Notes: generated by a model not told the origin, from the sequence alone. A DNA stretch of 64,000 nucleotides from Wenyingzhuangia fucanilytica (GCF_001697185.1 NZ_CP014224.1:1364001-1428000); one strand, 5' to 3'; counted from the first letter of the stretch, positions 41,273 to 52,288 are shown. Made by a program: numbers and translations.

Positions 41273-44200
41273 ATGAAAAAAAAATCAAAAAAACATGGAA
41301 GTGGGATAAGCAAGACCTATCTATTTGGAATGTTATTCTTTTTAGGGATCTGTGGTTTTACTGCCCAAGCACAAATAAGTACCGTGTCGGGTACAATTAC
41401 GGCTGATGATGGATTACCAATACCAGGGGCAAATGTTGTTCAAAAAGGAACAACAAATGGTGTCATAAGTGATTTTGATGGAAATTATATGATTTCATTA
41501 AAACCAGGAGCACAAGTTTTGGTTTTTTCTTACCTAGGATACGAAACACAAGAAGTTTCTGTTAAGAATAAAAATACTGTTAACGTTGTTTTAGGTAAGA
41601 GCAGCGAAGAATTAGATGAAGTTGTAATTATTGGTTATGGAGAGGTTAAACGAGCAGATGTAATTGGAGCTGTAGGTTCTGTAAAGTCTGAAGAAATCCT
41701 ACAAGTAGCACCAGTAAGTGCCTTAGAAGGAATGCAAGGACGTGTTGCTGGGGTTCAAATTACTAGCGATGGAGGTCCAGGTTCTGGTTCTGAAATCCAA
41801 ATTAGAGGTATTTCAACCTTTGGTGCAGGTTCAGCCCCATTATATATTGTAGATGGTCAGCAAGTAGAAGATATTGATAATATCAACCCTTCTGATATTG
41901 AGAATATAGATATCTTAAAAGATGGAGCTTCTGCAGCAATTTATGGTTCTAAAGCGGCAAACGGGGTAGTATTAGTAACAACAAAACAAGGTAAAGCAGG
42001 CTTTCCAAAAATGACTGTAGACTACATAAACTCTGTAAGTTTTTTAAATAATTTAGTTCCTGTATCTAACACTAGACAATGGAATAAGTTCGAAAAACTT
42101 AGAACAGGTAGTACAGATGCTTCTGGGACTGTTTTAGATTCTTTAGGGATTAGAAATCAATTAGTTGTAGATGTTCAAGATGCAATTAAACAATTGGGAG
42201 TAAAGAATCAATTGAACTTAGCCTTTAGTGGTGGTGGTGAAAAATCTAAGTTTTATTGGAATACAGGTTATTTAAAAGAATCAGGAATCATTATTGGTAG
42301 TGGTTATAAAAGAATTACTTCTAATTTAAAAGTAGATTTTGATTTAAATAAATTCATCACAGCAGGAACTAGAATTAATGGTTCGTATGAATTTCAAGAT
42401 GGTATTAACGAGGGAGCTGTTTTTCGTGAAGTTTCATATAGACAACCAAACGTATTGCTAATTGATTTTGACGGTTCATATATTAGAGAACGTTTTGCTA
42501 GAGCAAATCCTGTAGCTAGAGCAGAACTAGCTGTAAATGATGATAGAGAGTTTAGATCTTCAATTTTTAATTATGTAAATTTTAAAATTACGCCATCGTT
42601 ATCATTTAAAACAACATTAGGACTTAATTATAGAAATCAAAAATTAAATGAGTTTAGACCTCAAGCTACTGTTAACATAGACAACGGTAAAATAACAGGA
42701 AGAGAAAGACAACGTACATATTATGATATTCAAAACGAAAATTTCTTTAACTATAATAAAAGCTTTAAAGGAGGTCATAATATAAAAGGATTATTAGGTT
42801 TTTCTATCCAACAATGGAACATAGAATTATCAGATTTAAATGCTATTGAATTTAACAATGATTACATCCCAACATTTAACAACGTAAAAGAATATAATCT
42901 TAACACAGGAACTACTGCAAGCAGTCATGCATTATCTTCTGTATATGGTAGATTGGGGTATGATTACAAAGGGAAATACTTTGTTACAGGATCTTTGCGT
43001 AGAGACGGTTCATCAAGGTTTGGAGCTAATAAAAGATGGGGTAATTTCCCAGCAGTACAAGCAGGATGGAGAGTTTCTAAAGAAAACTTTATGAAATCTT
43101 TTAATTTCTTAAATGATTTAAAATTAAGAGCTAGTTATGCAATTACAGGTAATGAACGTATTGGTGATTTTGAAAGTGTAGTACTTTATGAACCAGGTTA
43201 TTTTTATAACAGTATAAATGGTTTTGCTCCAATACAATTAGGAAATGAAAATTTGGGATGGGAAGAAACAGCTCAAGCAAACTATGGTATTGATGTTTCA
43301 TTATTCAAAAGACGTTTAAATATTTCTGTTGATAGATATGTTAAAACTACTAACGATTTACTTTATGATGTGCCGATTCCAGAAGAAACAGGTTTTTCTA
43401 GCATAAAAACAAACGTTGGTTCAGTTGAAAATAAAGGTTGGGATGTTAGTATTTCAGGAACTCCTGTTAGAACAAAAGACTTTACATGGTCTTCAGGTTT
43501 TAACCTTTCATATAATAAAAACAAAGTTTTAGACTTAGCCGATGATGATGGTTTTGAATCTGGAGGGTATTTAATTCAAGAAGGAGAATCTTTAGGAAAT
43601 ATGTATGGTTTTAAAAACTTAGGAGTTTTTCAGTATGATGAATCTAATGCATATACCCCAGATGGAGTAAGATTAACCGCCAATTTTAATGAGAATAAAC
43701 AATTTCAAAACTATACTTTAAACGGACAAGCTTATACAGGTACTGTAGAGCAATTAAAATTTGCGAATAAAGTCTTAAAGGGAGGTGATATTATTTTTCA
43801 GGATCAAAATGGAGATTTAAATATTGATGCTGCAAATGATAGAGTAATTATAGGAAATGGATTGTCTGATTTTGTTGGAGGTTTTAACAACAGTTTTGAG
43901 TACAAAGGTTTTATGATGTCATTTTTAATAACCTATAATTTTGGAAATGATATTTATAGAAACTACGATCACGTAAGAGATAAAGCAAGTAATGCAGTAT
44001 ATGCTCCAAGTCCAGATCGTATTGATGGTGCATGGGTAAACCAAGGTGATGTAACAAAATATCCAAGTTTAGATAGTAGTAGAGCTAATAACAGGAGTGG
44101 ATTCGAATCTAATTATGTGAGTCAAGCAGATTTTATTAAACTAAGAAATATCAAATTTGGTTATAACTTCTCTAAAGAAACTTTAGAAAAAATAGGTTTC

Positions 44201-44371
44201 ATTAATAAATTATCTCTTAGTGCAAATATTAACAATTTGTTTATGCTAACAAATTACGAGGGATATAACCCAGAATTAGGAAATAGAGGTAATGCGTTGC
44301 AACCAGGGTGGGATAGCTTACGTTACCCAAATAAAACAGAAATTATTTTTGGATTAAACGTTCAGTTTTAA
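41273..44371 (+). CDS. susC: SusC/RagA-like TonB-dependent outer-membrane transporter
   Basis: A 1032-residue outer-membrane receptor that imports oligosaccharides with its SusD partner using TonB energy. The signal peptide ends at about residue 34 (GFTAQAQ). A CarboxypepD_reg-like domain is at about 38-110 (VSGTITADDGLPIPGANVVQKGTTNGVISDFDGNY), a plug at about 118-235 (LDEVVIIGYGEVKRADVIGAVGSV, IQIRGISTFGAGSAPLYIVDG, LKDGASAAIYGSKAANGVVLVTTKQGK) and the rest is β-barrel. It ends with FGLNVQF, a typical aromatic C-terminus. It starts the susC-susD-fasciclin operon; the CAGTAC motif lies 119 bp upstream. Confidence 0.95.
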   Translation: MKKKSKKHGSGISKTYLFGMLFFLGICGFTAQAQISTVSGTITADDGLPIPGANVVQKGTTNGVISDFDGNYMISLKPGAQVLVFSYLGYETQEVSVKNKNTVNVVLGKSSEELDEVVIIGYGEVKRADVIGAVGSVKSEEILQVAPVSALEGMQGRVAGVQITSDGGPGSGSEIQIRGISTFGAGSAPLYIVDGQQVEDIDNINPSDIENIDILKDGASAAIYGSKAANGVVLVTTKQGKAGFPKMTVDYINSVSFLNNLVPVSNTRQWNKFEKLRTGSTDASGTVLDSLGIRNQLVVDVQDAIKQLGVKNQLNLAFSGGGEKSKFYWNTGYLKESGIIIGSGYKRITSNLKVDFDLNKFITAGTRINGSYEFQDGINEGAVFREVSYRQPNVLLIDFDGSYIRERFARANPVARAELAVNDDREFRSSIFNYVNFKITPSLSFKTTLGLNYRNQKLNEFRPQATVNIDNGKITGRERQRTYYDIQNENFFNYNKSFKGGHNIKGLLGFSIQQWNIELSDLNAIEFNNDYIPTFNNVKEYNLNTGTTASSHALSSVYGRLGYDYKGKYFVTGSLRRDGSSRFGANKRWGNFPAVQAGWRVSKENFMKSFNFLNDLKLRASYAITGNERIGDFESVVLYEPGYFYNSINGFAPIQLGNENLGWEETAQANYGIDVSLFKRRLNISVDRYVKTTNDLLYDVPIPEETGFSSIKTNVGSVENKGWDVSISGTPVRTKDFTWSSGFNLSYNKNKVLDLADDDGFESGGYLIQEGESLGNMYGFKNLGVFQYDESNAYTPDGVRLTANFNENKQFQNYTLNGQAYTGTVEQLKFANKVLKGGDIIFQDQNGDLNIDAANDRVIIGNGLSDFVGGFNNSFEYKGFMMSFLITYNFGNDIYRNYDHVRDKASNAVYAPSPDRIDGAWVNQGDVTKYPSLDSSRANNRSGFESNYVSQADFIKLRNIKFGYNFSKETLEKIGFINKLSLSANINNLFMLTNYEGYNPELGNRGNALQPGWDSLRYPNKTEIIFGLNVQF

Positions 44372-44402
44372 TAATAAACCTGATCATTAAAATATTTAAG
44401 AG

Positions 44403-45914
44403 ATGAAAAAAAATAGATATATACTAACATTGTTTTCGGTACTGGCTTTAGGATTTGCTAGTTCTTGTGAAAGTGTTTTAGAAGTAGAGCCACAAAGTCA
44501 ATTGTCTGATCAAGCTTTTTGGAATACCAATCAAGATGCACAACTTGGAGTTGCGGCTATTTATGATGCTATGCAAAACGCCTATAAAGACAAAAAGTTT
44601 TATTGGGGAGAATTTAGAGCAGATAATTATATTGATTCTGACAAGCCACAACCGATTACTCAAGATTTAATAAATAATAACTTAACCCCTCAGTCTGATG
44701 AGGCGCATTTAAGATGGGCTGATTTTTATGCAATGATTTTTAGAGCCAATTTAGCTATCGAAAAAATCCCATCAATACCACAATTTAATACTCAGCTATT
44801 AGGAGAAGCTTATGCATTAAGAGCTTACGCATATTTTGATGCTTATAGAGTTTGGGGAGGAGTTCCATTATTTACAAAAGCTAAATTAACATATGATGAT
44901 AATTCTATCAAGCCTAGAGCAACCGCACAAGAAGTATTAGATTTAGTGTTGGCTGATTTAGAGAAAGCAGATGAAAACTTAACAGAAATATCGTCACGTT
45001 TTCAATTTTCAAAAACAAGTTTACTAGCTTTTAAAGCAAAGGTATTTATGTATTTAAAAAGATACCAAGAAGCCAATGATTTAATTGACGAGTTGATAGA
45101 TAGTAAGCAGTTCTCTTTAACAACTAGTAGAAAAGATTGGCGTAATTTATTTTTAAATGATGAAGCTAGATTCCCTGGTGAAGGAGAAGAAGGACCAGAG
45201 TTAATTATGTCACTTAGGTATGATTTTGAGGAAGATGGTAACAGAGCATCAGGAGTATATTCAATTTTTTTCCAAGGAGTGCCTAGTTATTGGGTAGCAC
45301 CAGAGGTGGTTAATTTATGGGAAAGCAAATTCCCTACAGACTCAATTGCTTGGGTAACAAAATACCCAGGAGTTCCTCCTCATGTAGTTGATGTAAATGA
45401 AGATAGCGGAGAAGAAACCAAAAGATATGGTGACTATCGTTATTATGAATCTATAGCGGCTCCAGGACAATTAGCAGAAGATTTAAGAATATCAAAATAT
45501 GCTAAATCTAATATTAGCCCTAGTATAGATGACACAGATATCATTTTATTCCGTTATGCAGATATGTTGCTTTTAAAAGCTGAAGCATTAAATCAACTTA
45601 ATAGACAATCGGAAGCATTAGACTTAGTAGACGAGGTAAGAGCTGCTCGTGAATTACCACTTATAAACACTGGTACAACTCCAGATGTTGTTAATGTTAC
45701 AGATAAAGATGAAGTTGAGAATTTTATTCTTGATGAAAGACGATTGGAATTAATAGCGGAAGGTACAAGATGGTGGGATTTAGTTAGAACGGACAAGGCT
45801 GTAGATATTATGGGGCCGAAAAACGGATTGACAGATGAAACTATTATATGGCCTATTTGGTTTAGAAATATAATTAACAACCCTAAATTAGAACAAAATG
45901 AAGCATATAAATAA
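44403..45914 (+). CDS. susD: SusD/RagB-like surface glycan-binding lipoprotein
   Basis: A 503-residue lipoprotein with the lipobox ending at C22 (GFASSC), exposed on the outer membrane as the lid of the SusC transporter. SusD features: [23 protein letters not shown] at the start, TPR-like [19 protein letters not shown], and [21 protein letters not shown] near the end. It begins 31 bp after the susC stop. The ligand is probably an oligomer of the PUL substrate. No truncation seen. Confidence 0.95.
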   Translation: MKKNRYILTLFSVLALGFASSCESVLEVEPQSQLSDQAFWNTNQDAQLGVAAIYDAMQNAYKDKKFYWGEFRADNYIDSDKPQPITQDLINNNLTPQSDEAHLRWADFYAMIFRANLAIEKIPSIPQFNTQLLGEAYALRAYAYFDAYRVWGGVPLFTKAKLTYDDNSIKPRATAQEVLDLVLADLEKADENLTEISSRFQFSKTSLLAFKAKVFMYLKRYQEANDLIDELIDSKQFSLTTSRKDWRNLFLNDEARFPGEGEEGPELIMSLRYDFEEDGNRASGVYSIFFQGVPSYWVAPEVVNLWESKFPTDSIAWVTKYPGVPPHVVDVNEDSGEETKRYGDYRYYESIAAPGQLAEDLRISKYAKSNISPSIDDTDIILFRYADMLLLKAEALNQLNRQSEALDLVDEVRAARELPLINTGTTPDVVNVTDKDEVENFILDERRLELIAEGTRWWDLVRTDKAVDIMGPKNGLTDETIIWPIWFRNIINNPKLEQNEAYK

Positions 45915-45945
45915 TATTATTTTAAACTCTAGAAGAGATAAATTA

Positions 45946-46671
45946 ATGAAAACAATAAAATTGAAATTTAGAATAGGTTCGGCATTACTTTTTTTGTTTG
46001 GTGCTTTATCTATTGTTAGTTGTGATTTAGAACCTCAAGAACGTTTTGAGTTTGATCCAGAAGTATCTCCACAAGTTACTTTTGGTTCAACAACAGCTTG
46101 GGAATGGTTACAAACAAATCCAAAAGATGAATTTGGATTTATGATTGAGGCTATTAGACTTACCGGTTTAGAAGATATTTATAATAGTAAAACAGAAAAC
46201 TACACCTACTTTTTAATGAAAGATGGCAATTGGACAAATAATGGGCCAGGTTTTTTTAGTAAAGAGTTTAACTTAAAAAACACAGCAGGTAAGGATCCTG
46301 TAGATGTTTTTGCTGATCCTAAAGTGGATTTAAATATTGTTAAAGAAGCACTATTACATTTAATTTTAAGAGATTATGTAGATCAAGGTCCAGGTCATTT
46401 AAAAAGCCTAGATGTGAATTATACTTTTAATACTTTATCAAATGATGTCAATAATAAAACGATGACAATAAGTAGAGATTGGAATTATAATATGCAATTA
46501 AACGCTGCTGATGATTTACCTCCAGGAAACTTAGGGAAAATTAATTCTAGTGTAGGTTTTCATAACTATATTTTTTCTAATGGAAACACTGTAGCACATA
46601 TCTTAAATACAGGTAATAACCCTAAAATGACAAGGCGTTATAAATTTGGCGAGCCATTATTTAAACTATAA
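45946..46671 (+). CDS. Fasciclin-domain lipoprotein in the SusE/F position
   Basis: A 241-residue lipoprotein from the ATG at 45946, chosen because [26 protein letters not shown] is a good lipoprotein signal; an in-frame ATG at 45898 overlaps susD and would spoil it. The mature part resembles a fasciclin domain ([56 protein letters not shown]). It occupies the place where accessory glycan-binding lipoproteins follow SusD. A role in glycan or surface adhesion is inferred. Fasciclin domains are known in PULs of flavobacteria. Confidence 0.8.
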   Translation: MKTIKLKFRIGSALLFLFGALSIVSCDLEPQERFEFDPEVSPQVTFGSTTAWEWLQTNPKDEFGFMIEAIRLTGLEDIYNSKTENYTYFLMKDGNWTNNGPGFFSKEFNLKNTAGKDPVDVFADPKVDLNIVKEALLHLILRDYVDQGPGHLKSLDVNYTFNTLSNDVNNKTMTISRDWNYNMQLNAADDLPPGNLGKINSSVGFHNYIFSNGNTVAHILNTGNNPKMTRRYKFGEPLFKL

Positions 46672-46705
46672 AAACTACTAATAAAATTTTATAGTAGAAG
46701 TATCT

Positions 46706-46757
46706 AAAATAGCGCTATTGATATTATGTAAATGGTGTCACTAGTGCTATTTTTTTC
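46706..46757 (+). terminator. Probable terminator after the susCD operon
   Basis: AAAATAGC (46706-46713) pairs with GCTATTTT (46746-46753), followed by further Ts, across a 32-nt AT-rich loop. It ends 19 bp before the sulfatase ATG, so readthrough is possible. Confidence 0.5.
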
Positions 46758-46775
46758 ATTCAATTCATAATAGTT

Positions 46776-48497
46776 ATGAAAAAAAATAAATTCAAAAAAA
46801 GGAGTAATCACTTGATAAAGTGGGCAGTGATGGGGTTTGTAGGTATTGTTCTAATCGGATGTGCAAATAAATCAACAAAAGAAGAAGTACAAAATAAACC
46901 CAATATTATTTTTATTCTAACAGATGATCAGCGTTGGGATGCTCTTGGTTATGCAGGGAATCCATTGGCATATACTCCAGAAATGGATCAGCTTGCAAAA
47001 AGTGGTGTGTTTTTTAAAAACACGATTGCTACAACACCTATTTGTGCGGCCAGTAGAGCTAGTATTTTTAGTGGTTTACAAGAGCGTACACATAATTATA
47101 GTTTTACAACAGGGAATATTAAGGAAGAGTACATGCAAAACTCATATCCCAAAGTGTTAAAAGAAGCAGGATATTATACTGGCTTATATGGGAAATTTGG
47201 TGTAAAATACAAACATTTAGATTCTTTATACAATATATATGAAAACTATGATTTACGATATGATCGTAAAGACATCACTAGTTATTATTATAAAACCTTA
47301 GGGAAAGATACTGTTCACTTAACAAGATACACAGGGGAGAAAGCATTAGAGTTTATTAAGAAAGCACCATCAGATAAGCCTTTCTGTTTACAGCTTAGTT
47401 TTAGTGCTCCTCACGCAAGTGACAATACTGTAGAACAGTATTATTGGCAAGAAGAAAACAATCATGTCTTAGAGAATACAACTATTCCCGATGCCAATAT
47501 TTCAGAAGATAAATATTTTGATAGATTACCACAAAGAGTAAAAGATGGTTTTAACCGTTTACGTTGGTTTTGGAGAGATGATACTCCTGAAAAATACCAG
47601 CACAGTGTAAAAGGTTATTACAGAATGATTGCGGGTATTGATAATGAAATTGGGAGAATTCGTAAGGAATTAGAAACGAAAGGAATTGCTGATAATACCA
47701 TTATTGTTTTGATGGGGGATAATGGTTTTTTCTTAGGGGAAAGACAAATTTCTGGAAAGTGGTTAATGTATGAAAACTCAATTAAGGTTCCATTAATTAT
47801 TTACGATCCAAGAAATAAAGTACACAAAGACATAGAAGATATGGCTTTGAATATTGATGTGCCATCTACCATTTTAGACTTTGCAGGTGTAAAAGCTCCA
47901 TTAACTTGGCATGGTAAGAGTTTAAAACCATTTATAGATAATGAGAATACTAATCTAGAAAGAGATACTATTTTGATTGAGCATTTATGGGATTTTAAAA
48001 ACATTGCCCCAAGTGAAGGTGTAAGAACTAAAGAGTGGAAGTATTTTAGATATGTTGATGATAAATCTATTGAAGAGTTATATAATTTAAAAGAAGACCC
48101 TAGAGAAACTAATAATTTAATACATAACGAAAAGTATCAAGAAGTAGTGGTTAAATTAAAAAATAAGCTAGAAACTTTAATTGAAGAGTATAAAGATCCA
48201 TATTCTTTTACTCCTAGCAATGTTATGTTTAAGAATAATAATTTTAGTTGGGACGTTACTAGTACTAAACAAAAACAAACAGGCTATCAAATATTAGTTT
48301 CTTCATCAAAAGAAAATATTGATAATAATATTGGAGATATTTGGAATAGTGATAAGATAGAAAGTAATGTTCATTCAGAAATAAGGTATCAAGGAGAAGA
48401 GTTAAAACCTAAGAAAGAATATTATTATAAAGTTCGCATTTATGATGAAATAAATAGAACAGGAGCTTACACTTTACCTAAAAAAATATCATTATAA
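46776..48497 (+). CDS. S1-family sulfatase lipoprotein with a truncated GH78-type FN3 tail
   Basis: A 573-residue formylglycine-dependent sulfatase. The lipobox is LIGCANK, so it is membrane anchored. The sulfatase domain starts at [21 protein letters not shown]; the activation motif C90-A-A-S-R94 is complete, and the conserved MGDNGFFLGERQ and [19 protein letters not shown] segments are present. The first about 480 residues match the sulfatase half of the fusion at 56929 by eye at roughly 60-65 percent. The final about 90 residues (SNVMFKNNNFSWDV to YTLPKKISL) match that protein's FN3-like GH78 domain, then stop. So it appears to be a fusion that has lost its rhamnosidase. It likely removes sulfate from rhamnose residues. 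Confidence 0.9.
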   Translation: MKKNKFKKRSNHLIKWAVMGFVGIVLIGCANKSTKEEVQNKPNIIFILTDDQRWDALGYAGNPLAYTPEMDQLAKSGVFFKNTIATTPICAASRASIFSGLQERTHNYSFTTGNIKEEYMQNSYPKVLKEAGYYTGLYGKFGVKYKHLDSLYNIYENYDLRYDRKDITSYYYKTLGKDTVHLTRYTGEKALEFIKKAPSDKPFCLQLSFSAPHASDNTVEQYYWQEENNHVLENTTIPDANISEDKYFDRLPQRVKDGFNRLRWFWRDDTPEKYQHSVKGYYRMIAGIDNEIGRIRKELETKGIADNTIIVLMGDNGFFLGERQISGKWLMYENSIKVPLIIYDPRNKVHKDIEDMALNIDVPSTILDFAGVKAPLTWHGKSLKPFIDNENTNLERDTILIEHLWDFKNIAPSEGVRTKEWKYFRYVDDKSIEELYNLKEDPRETNNLIHNEKYQEVVVKLKNKLETLIEEYKDPYSFTPSNVMFKNNNFSWDVTSTKQKQTGYQILVSSSKENIDNNIGDIWNSDKIESNVHSEIRYQGEELKPKKEYYYKVRIYDEINRTGAYTLPKKISL

Positions 48498-48556
48498 AAG
48501 CTAAAAAGATTTAGATCTAAAGAGTGATACTAAATTGTAGTTGCCTTGTATCAATA

Positions 48557-48568
48557 CAGTACAGGACA
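48557..48568 (+). promoter_or_regulatory. CAGTACAG motif upstream of GH3 (48625)
   Basis: CAGTACAGGACA lies 68 bp before the ATG, matching the spacing of the GH78 site (66 bp). It is identical over 12 bp to 56740-56751. Confidence 0.55.
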
Positions 48569-48624
48569 CATTTATACTATTTAAAATATAGTTTAGTATT
48601 TAACACTTAATAAACTAATTAACT

Positions 48625-50772
48625 ATGTATAAAATTTACTTTAAAGCACTATTGGTTTTTCTATTGGTAGCGTGTCAAAACAAAACTAATTCAGTTGCTT
48701 CAAAAGATGAGGAAATAAATAATAAGGTGTCTACACTTATAAGTAAGATGACACTAGAAGAAAAAATAGCGGAGTTAACCCAAGATGCTCCTGCAAATGA
48801 GCGTTTGGGAATTCCAATGATGAAGTATAGTGAGTGTTTACACGGGCTGTGGTTAGAAGGAGCCACTGTGTATCCCCAAGCCATAGCGTTAGGTAGTACT
48901 TGGGAACCGAGTTTACTTACTGAAATGACGACAGAAATAGCAAAAGAAGCAAGAGCAGCAAATTTAACACATTGCTATTCGCCTAATTTGGATGTAATTT
49001 CTGGTGATGCACGTTATGGACGTGTAGAGGAATCTTATGGTGAGGATCCTTATTTAGTGTCTAGGATGGGAGTGGCTTTTATTGAAGGTTTACAAGGTAC
49101 TGGAGATGAATATTTAGATGAAAATCACATTATTGCAACAGCCAAGCACTTTGTAGGATATCCAGAAAACAGACGTGGTATTAATGGAGGGTTTAGTGAT
49201 ATGTCTGAACGTAGATTACGTGAGGTTTTTTTACCGCCTTTTGAAGCAGCTGTTAAAGAGGCTAAAGTAGCTTCTATTATGCCTGGTCATCAGGATTTTA
49301 ATGGAGTCCCTTGTCATATGAATGAATGGTTGTTAAAAGATATTCTTCGTGATGAATTAGGGTTTAATGGTTTTATTGTATCTGATAATAACGATGTATC
49401 TCGTTTAAACTTGATGCATTTTATAGCAAAAAATAGAACGGAAGCAGCGGTAATGGGATTAAAAGCTGGTGTTGATATGGATTTGGTTATAGGAAAAAGC
49501 CCCGATAATTCAGCTTATATAAATCATGTATTGTTAGACACTTTAACAAAAACACCAGAATTGGTAAAATATGTAGATGAAAGTGTTTCTAGAATTTTAA
49601 AAGCAAAATATCAATTAGGACTGTTTGAAAATAAAGACAAAAAATATTCAGACAAAATTGTTAGTAAACCAGAAAGTCAAGCAGTGGCATTAAAAATTGC
49701 TAAAAAAGCAATTACTTTATTAAAAAATGAAGGAGGGTTACTGCCTTTAGATAAAGAAAAAATTAAAAGTATTGCTGTTATAGGTCCTAATGCAGCAGAG
49801 GTTCGTTTAAGAAATGGAAAATATCCTCAGCTAGGAGGTTATGCAGGAATTCCACCTTATTATACATCAGTTTTAGAGGGGATACAAGATAAAGTAGGAA
49901 AAGATATTCAAATAAATTATGCAGAAGGAGCACCGTTAAAGAGTACTTCAAAAGAAGGTTTTGCTAAAGCAATTGCTGCTGCAAAAAAATCTGACGTTGT
50001 TATTTTAGCAGTAGGGGGTTCAACACAAACATGTGGAGAGGGGTTAGATAGAGATAATGTTAATTTGTTTGGAGTGCAAAACGAATTGGTTAAAGCTATT
50101 CATGAAACTGGAAAACCTATTGTGGTAGTATTAATTAATGGAAGACCTTTGTCTATAAATTATATAGCAGAAAATATTCCAGCAATATTAGAAACATGGT
50201 ATTTAGGAATGAATTCAGGAGAGGCAATTGCAGAAACGTTGTTTGGTGATAATAATCCTGGAGGAAAGTTAACAGTATCATTTCCTCGTTCTGTAGGACA
50301 AATACCAGTAACATATTTAGAGCGTCCTGATTTTGTAGGATCTGGGAAAGGTTTATATAAATTTTCGGATAAAACACCTCTGTTTCCTTTTGGTTTTGGG
50401 TTAAGCTATACTTCTTTTGAATATTCTAATTTGAAATTGGCTAATAAAAAAATTACTGTTGATGGAACTACCACTGTATCTGTAGATGTTATGAATATAG
50501 GTGATGTTTCTGGAGATGAAATTGTCCAAATGTATGTAAGAGATGATTTTGCATCTGTAGGTAGATATCATAAAATGTTAAAAGGGTTTAAACGTATTAG
50601 TTTAGAACCTGGTGAAACAAAAACAGTTTCTTTTGAGTTGAACTCAGACAATTTATCATTATACAATAAAGATATGCATAAAGTGGTAGAGCCAGGTAGT
50701 TTTACTATTTCAGTTGGTGCATCTTCTCTTCAAAAGGATTTAAAAGAAATTAAATTAAGGGTAGTTCAGTAA
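48625..50772 (+). CDS. GH3-family glycosidase lipoprotein, β-xylosidase type
   Basis: A 715-residue GH3 enzyme. The signal ends in a lipobox (LVACQNK). Domain 1 is an (α/β) barrel with EKIAELTQDAPANERLGIPMMKYSECLHGL, RYGRVEESYGEDP and TAKHFVGY; the catalytic nucleophile is D254 in IVSDNNDV. Domain 2 has TLLKNEGGLLPL and an ERxDNVN-like GLDRDNVNLFG, and a C-terminal FN3-like domain follows. The ECLHGLW and GRVEESYGEDPYL motifs are typical of β-xylosidase-like GH3s, which fits xylose-containing ulvan; the substrate is inferred. Followed by a 14-bp hairpin. Confidence 0.92.
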   Translation: MYKIYFKALLVFLLVACQNKTNSVASKDEEINNKVSTLISKMTLEEKIAELTQDAPANERLGIPMMKYSECLHGLWLEGATVYPQAIALGSTWEPSLLTEMTTEIAKEARAANLTHCYSPNLDVISGDARYGRVEESYGEDPYLVSRMGVAFIEGLQGTGDEYLDENHIIATAKHFVGYPENRRGINGGFSDMSERRLREVFLPPFEAAVKEAKVASIMPGHQDFNGVPCHMNEWLLKDILRDELGFNGFIVSDNNDVSRLNLMHFIAKNRTEAAVMGLKAGVDMDLVIGKSPDNSAYINHVLLDTLTKTPELVKYVDESVSRILKAKYQLGLFENKDKKYSDKIVSKPESQAVALKIAKKAITLLKNEGGLLPLDKEKIKSIAVIGPNAAEVRLRNGKYPQLGGYAGIPPYYTSVLEGIQDKVGKDIQINYAEGAPLKSTSKEGFAKAIAAAKKSDVVILAVGGSTQTCGEGLDRDNVNLFGVQNELVKAIHETGKPIVVVLINGRPLSINYIAENIPAILETWYLGMNSGEAIAETLFGDNNPGGKLTVSFPRSVGQIPVTYLERPDFVGSGKGLYKFSDKTPLFPFGFGLSYTSFEYSNLKLANKKITVDGTTTVSVDVMNIGDVSGDEIVQMYVRDDFASVGRYHKMLKGFKRISLEPGETKTVSFELNSDNLSLYNKDMHKVVEPGSFTISVGASSLQKDLKEIKLRVVQ

Positions 50773-50790
50773 TTATTTATAAAGAGTGAA

Positions 50791-50827
50791 TATATAAGTT
50801 ATAAGTTGACTGTTTATAACTTATATA
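50791..50827 (+). terminator. Perfect 14-bp hairpin after GH3
   Basis: TATATAAGTTATAA (50791-50804) pairs with TTATAACTTATATA (50814-50827) with a 9-nt loop. It is all A/U and lacks a T-tract, so it may be a 3'-end stabiliser rather than a terminator. The rest of the gap to 51225 is AT-rich without a supported gene; an ATATTGTAGTAAT/ATTACAATAT inverted repeat occurs near 50870-50902. Confidence 0.5.
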
Positions 50828-51225
50828 TAATAAGTGGGAATAGATATTACACACACACTTTTTTGAGTGCAATATTGTAGTAATTTGGGGTTATTACAAT
50901 ATGAAAATATTTAAGAATATTTTAGGTTTAAAGTGCTATAAACTTCAATCTTTTTTATAGTGTTTAAATTGAAATTATATTTTGTATTATCTGTTTTTTT
51001 ATTCTATTTCTAATTTTTTAGTAGATATTTTTAAAGAGTATGAAAGCTTAGTGGTCTTTTGTTTAAAACTAGGTATTCCTAGAGTTTATAAGGGGTTGTA
51101 ATAGTGTAAACCTGCCAAAAACATCAAGTTTGACATTTTTAGATACCATTTTTGGAACATTTTAACTCTTTATAGATACTATATTACAGTCAGAATTTTT
51201 AATCACAAACTAAACTGCATAAATT

Positions 51226-52269
51226 ATGGAAATACTAAACTATATTGATGTTAATAAAAATTCTAGAGTACCAATGTATTTACAAATTGTAAACTCTATT
51301 GTTAACAACATTTCAAATGGGAATATAGGTCTAAATAAAAAGTTACCATCTATTAATACGGTAAGTGAAGATTTTTATTTGTCTAGAGATACTGTAGAAA
51401 GAGCATATAATATTCTTAAGAAACAAAATATTATAAAATCTATACCTAGAAGAGGTAATTATGTTGTAAAAACAGAGTTAACAAAATTAAACATACTCTT
51501 TTTAATAAATAAATTAAGTTCTTATAAAATGAGAATTTATAATGCTTTTGTAGATCAAATTGGGGATGATTCAAAAGTAGATTTAAAAATTTATAATTGT
51601 GATGAACTAAATTTTGTTAACGTTTTAAAAAGTGCCAAAGAGTCTTACGATTATTTTGTTATTATGCCTCATTTTAAAACAGAAAACCTAGAATATACAG
51701 GTTTTACAGATGCTGCATTTGAGGAAATTAATAGTATCCCAAAAGATAAATTAATGATTCTAGACAATACAATGCCCCCTGTTGATGAAGATGTAACGGC
51801 TGTTTATCAAGAATATGATCAAGATATATATGATGCATTAAATAAAGGAGTAAACAAAATATTAAAGTATAAAAAAATAGTATTGATATATCCTGATAAA
51901 TCCGCATACCCTTATCCAATTAAAATTTTAAAGGGGTTTAAGAAATTTTGTTTAGAGAAAGATATTTCTTTTGAAATTGTTAATGAGGTTTGTGATGGTT
52001 TTGAATTTAAAAAAGGGGAATTATTTATTACTATCGAAGAAGCCGATTTGGTAAATTTAATCAATCAGATTAGAGAAAATAAATTAGTATTAGGAGAGGA
52101 TGTTGGCGTTATATCTTATAATGATACTCCATTAAAGTCTTTACTCGGTATTACAGTTATGTCCATAGATTTTAAAGCAATGGGAACTACTGCGGCTAAA
52201 ATGATTTTAAATAAAGATAAAGGAAAAGTTAAAGTCCCATTTAATTTTATAGATAGAATGTCTATTTAA
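51226..52269 (+). CDS. GntR-family regulator with sugar-binding-like domain, copy 2
   Basis: A 347-residue paralogue of the regulator at 39991. The winged helix (about 10-80) is SRVPMYLQIVNSIVNNISNGNIGLNKKLPSINTVSEDFYLSRDTVERAYNILKKQNIIKSI. The LacI-like ligand domain has NILFLINKLSSYKMRIYNAFVDQ, YFVIMPHFKTENLEYTGF, LMILDN and GVISYNDTPLKSLLGI. It lies 111 bp before HTCS 2, from which it is separated by a terminator. Two copies, each linked with an HTCS gene, suggest the regulator pair was duplicated as a unit. Effector unknown, presumably a monosaccharide from the glycan. Confidence 0.9.
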   Translation: MEILNYIDVNKNSRVPMYLQIVNSIVNNISNGNIGLNKKLPSINTVSEDFYLSRDTVERAYNILKKQNIIKSIPRRGNYVVKTELTKLNILFLINKLSSYKMRIYNAFVDQIGDDSKVDLKIYNCDELNFVNVLKSAKESYDYFVIMPHFKTENLEYTGFTDAAFEEINSIPKDKLMILDNTMPPVDEDVTAVYQEYDQDIYDALNKGVNKILKYKKIVLIYPDKSAYPYPIKILKGFKKFCLEKDISFEIVNEVCDGFEFKKGELFITIEEADLVNLINQIRENKLVLGEDVGVISYNDTPLKSLLGITVMSIDFKAMGTTAAKMILNKDKGKVKVPFNFIDRMSI

Positions 52270-52288
52270 TTTAAAGGAACAATAAAAA

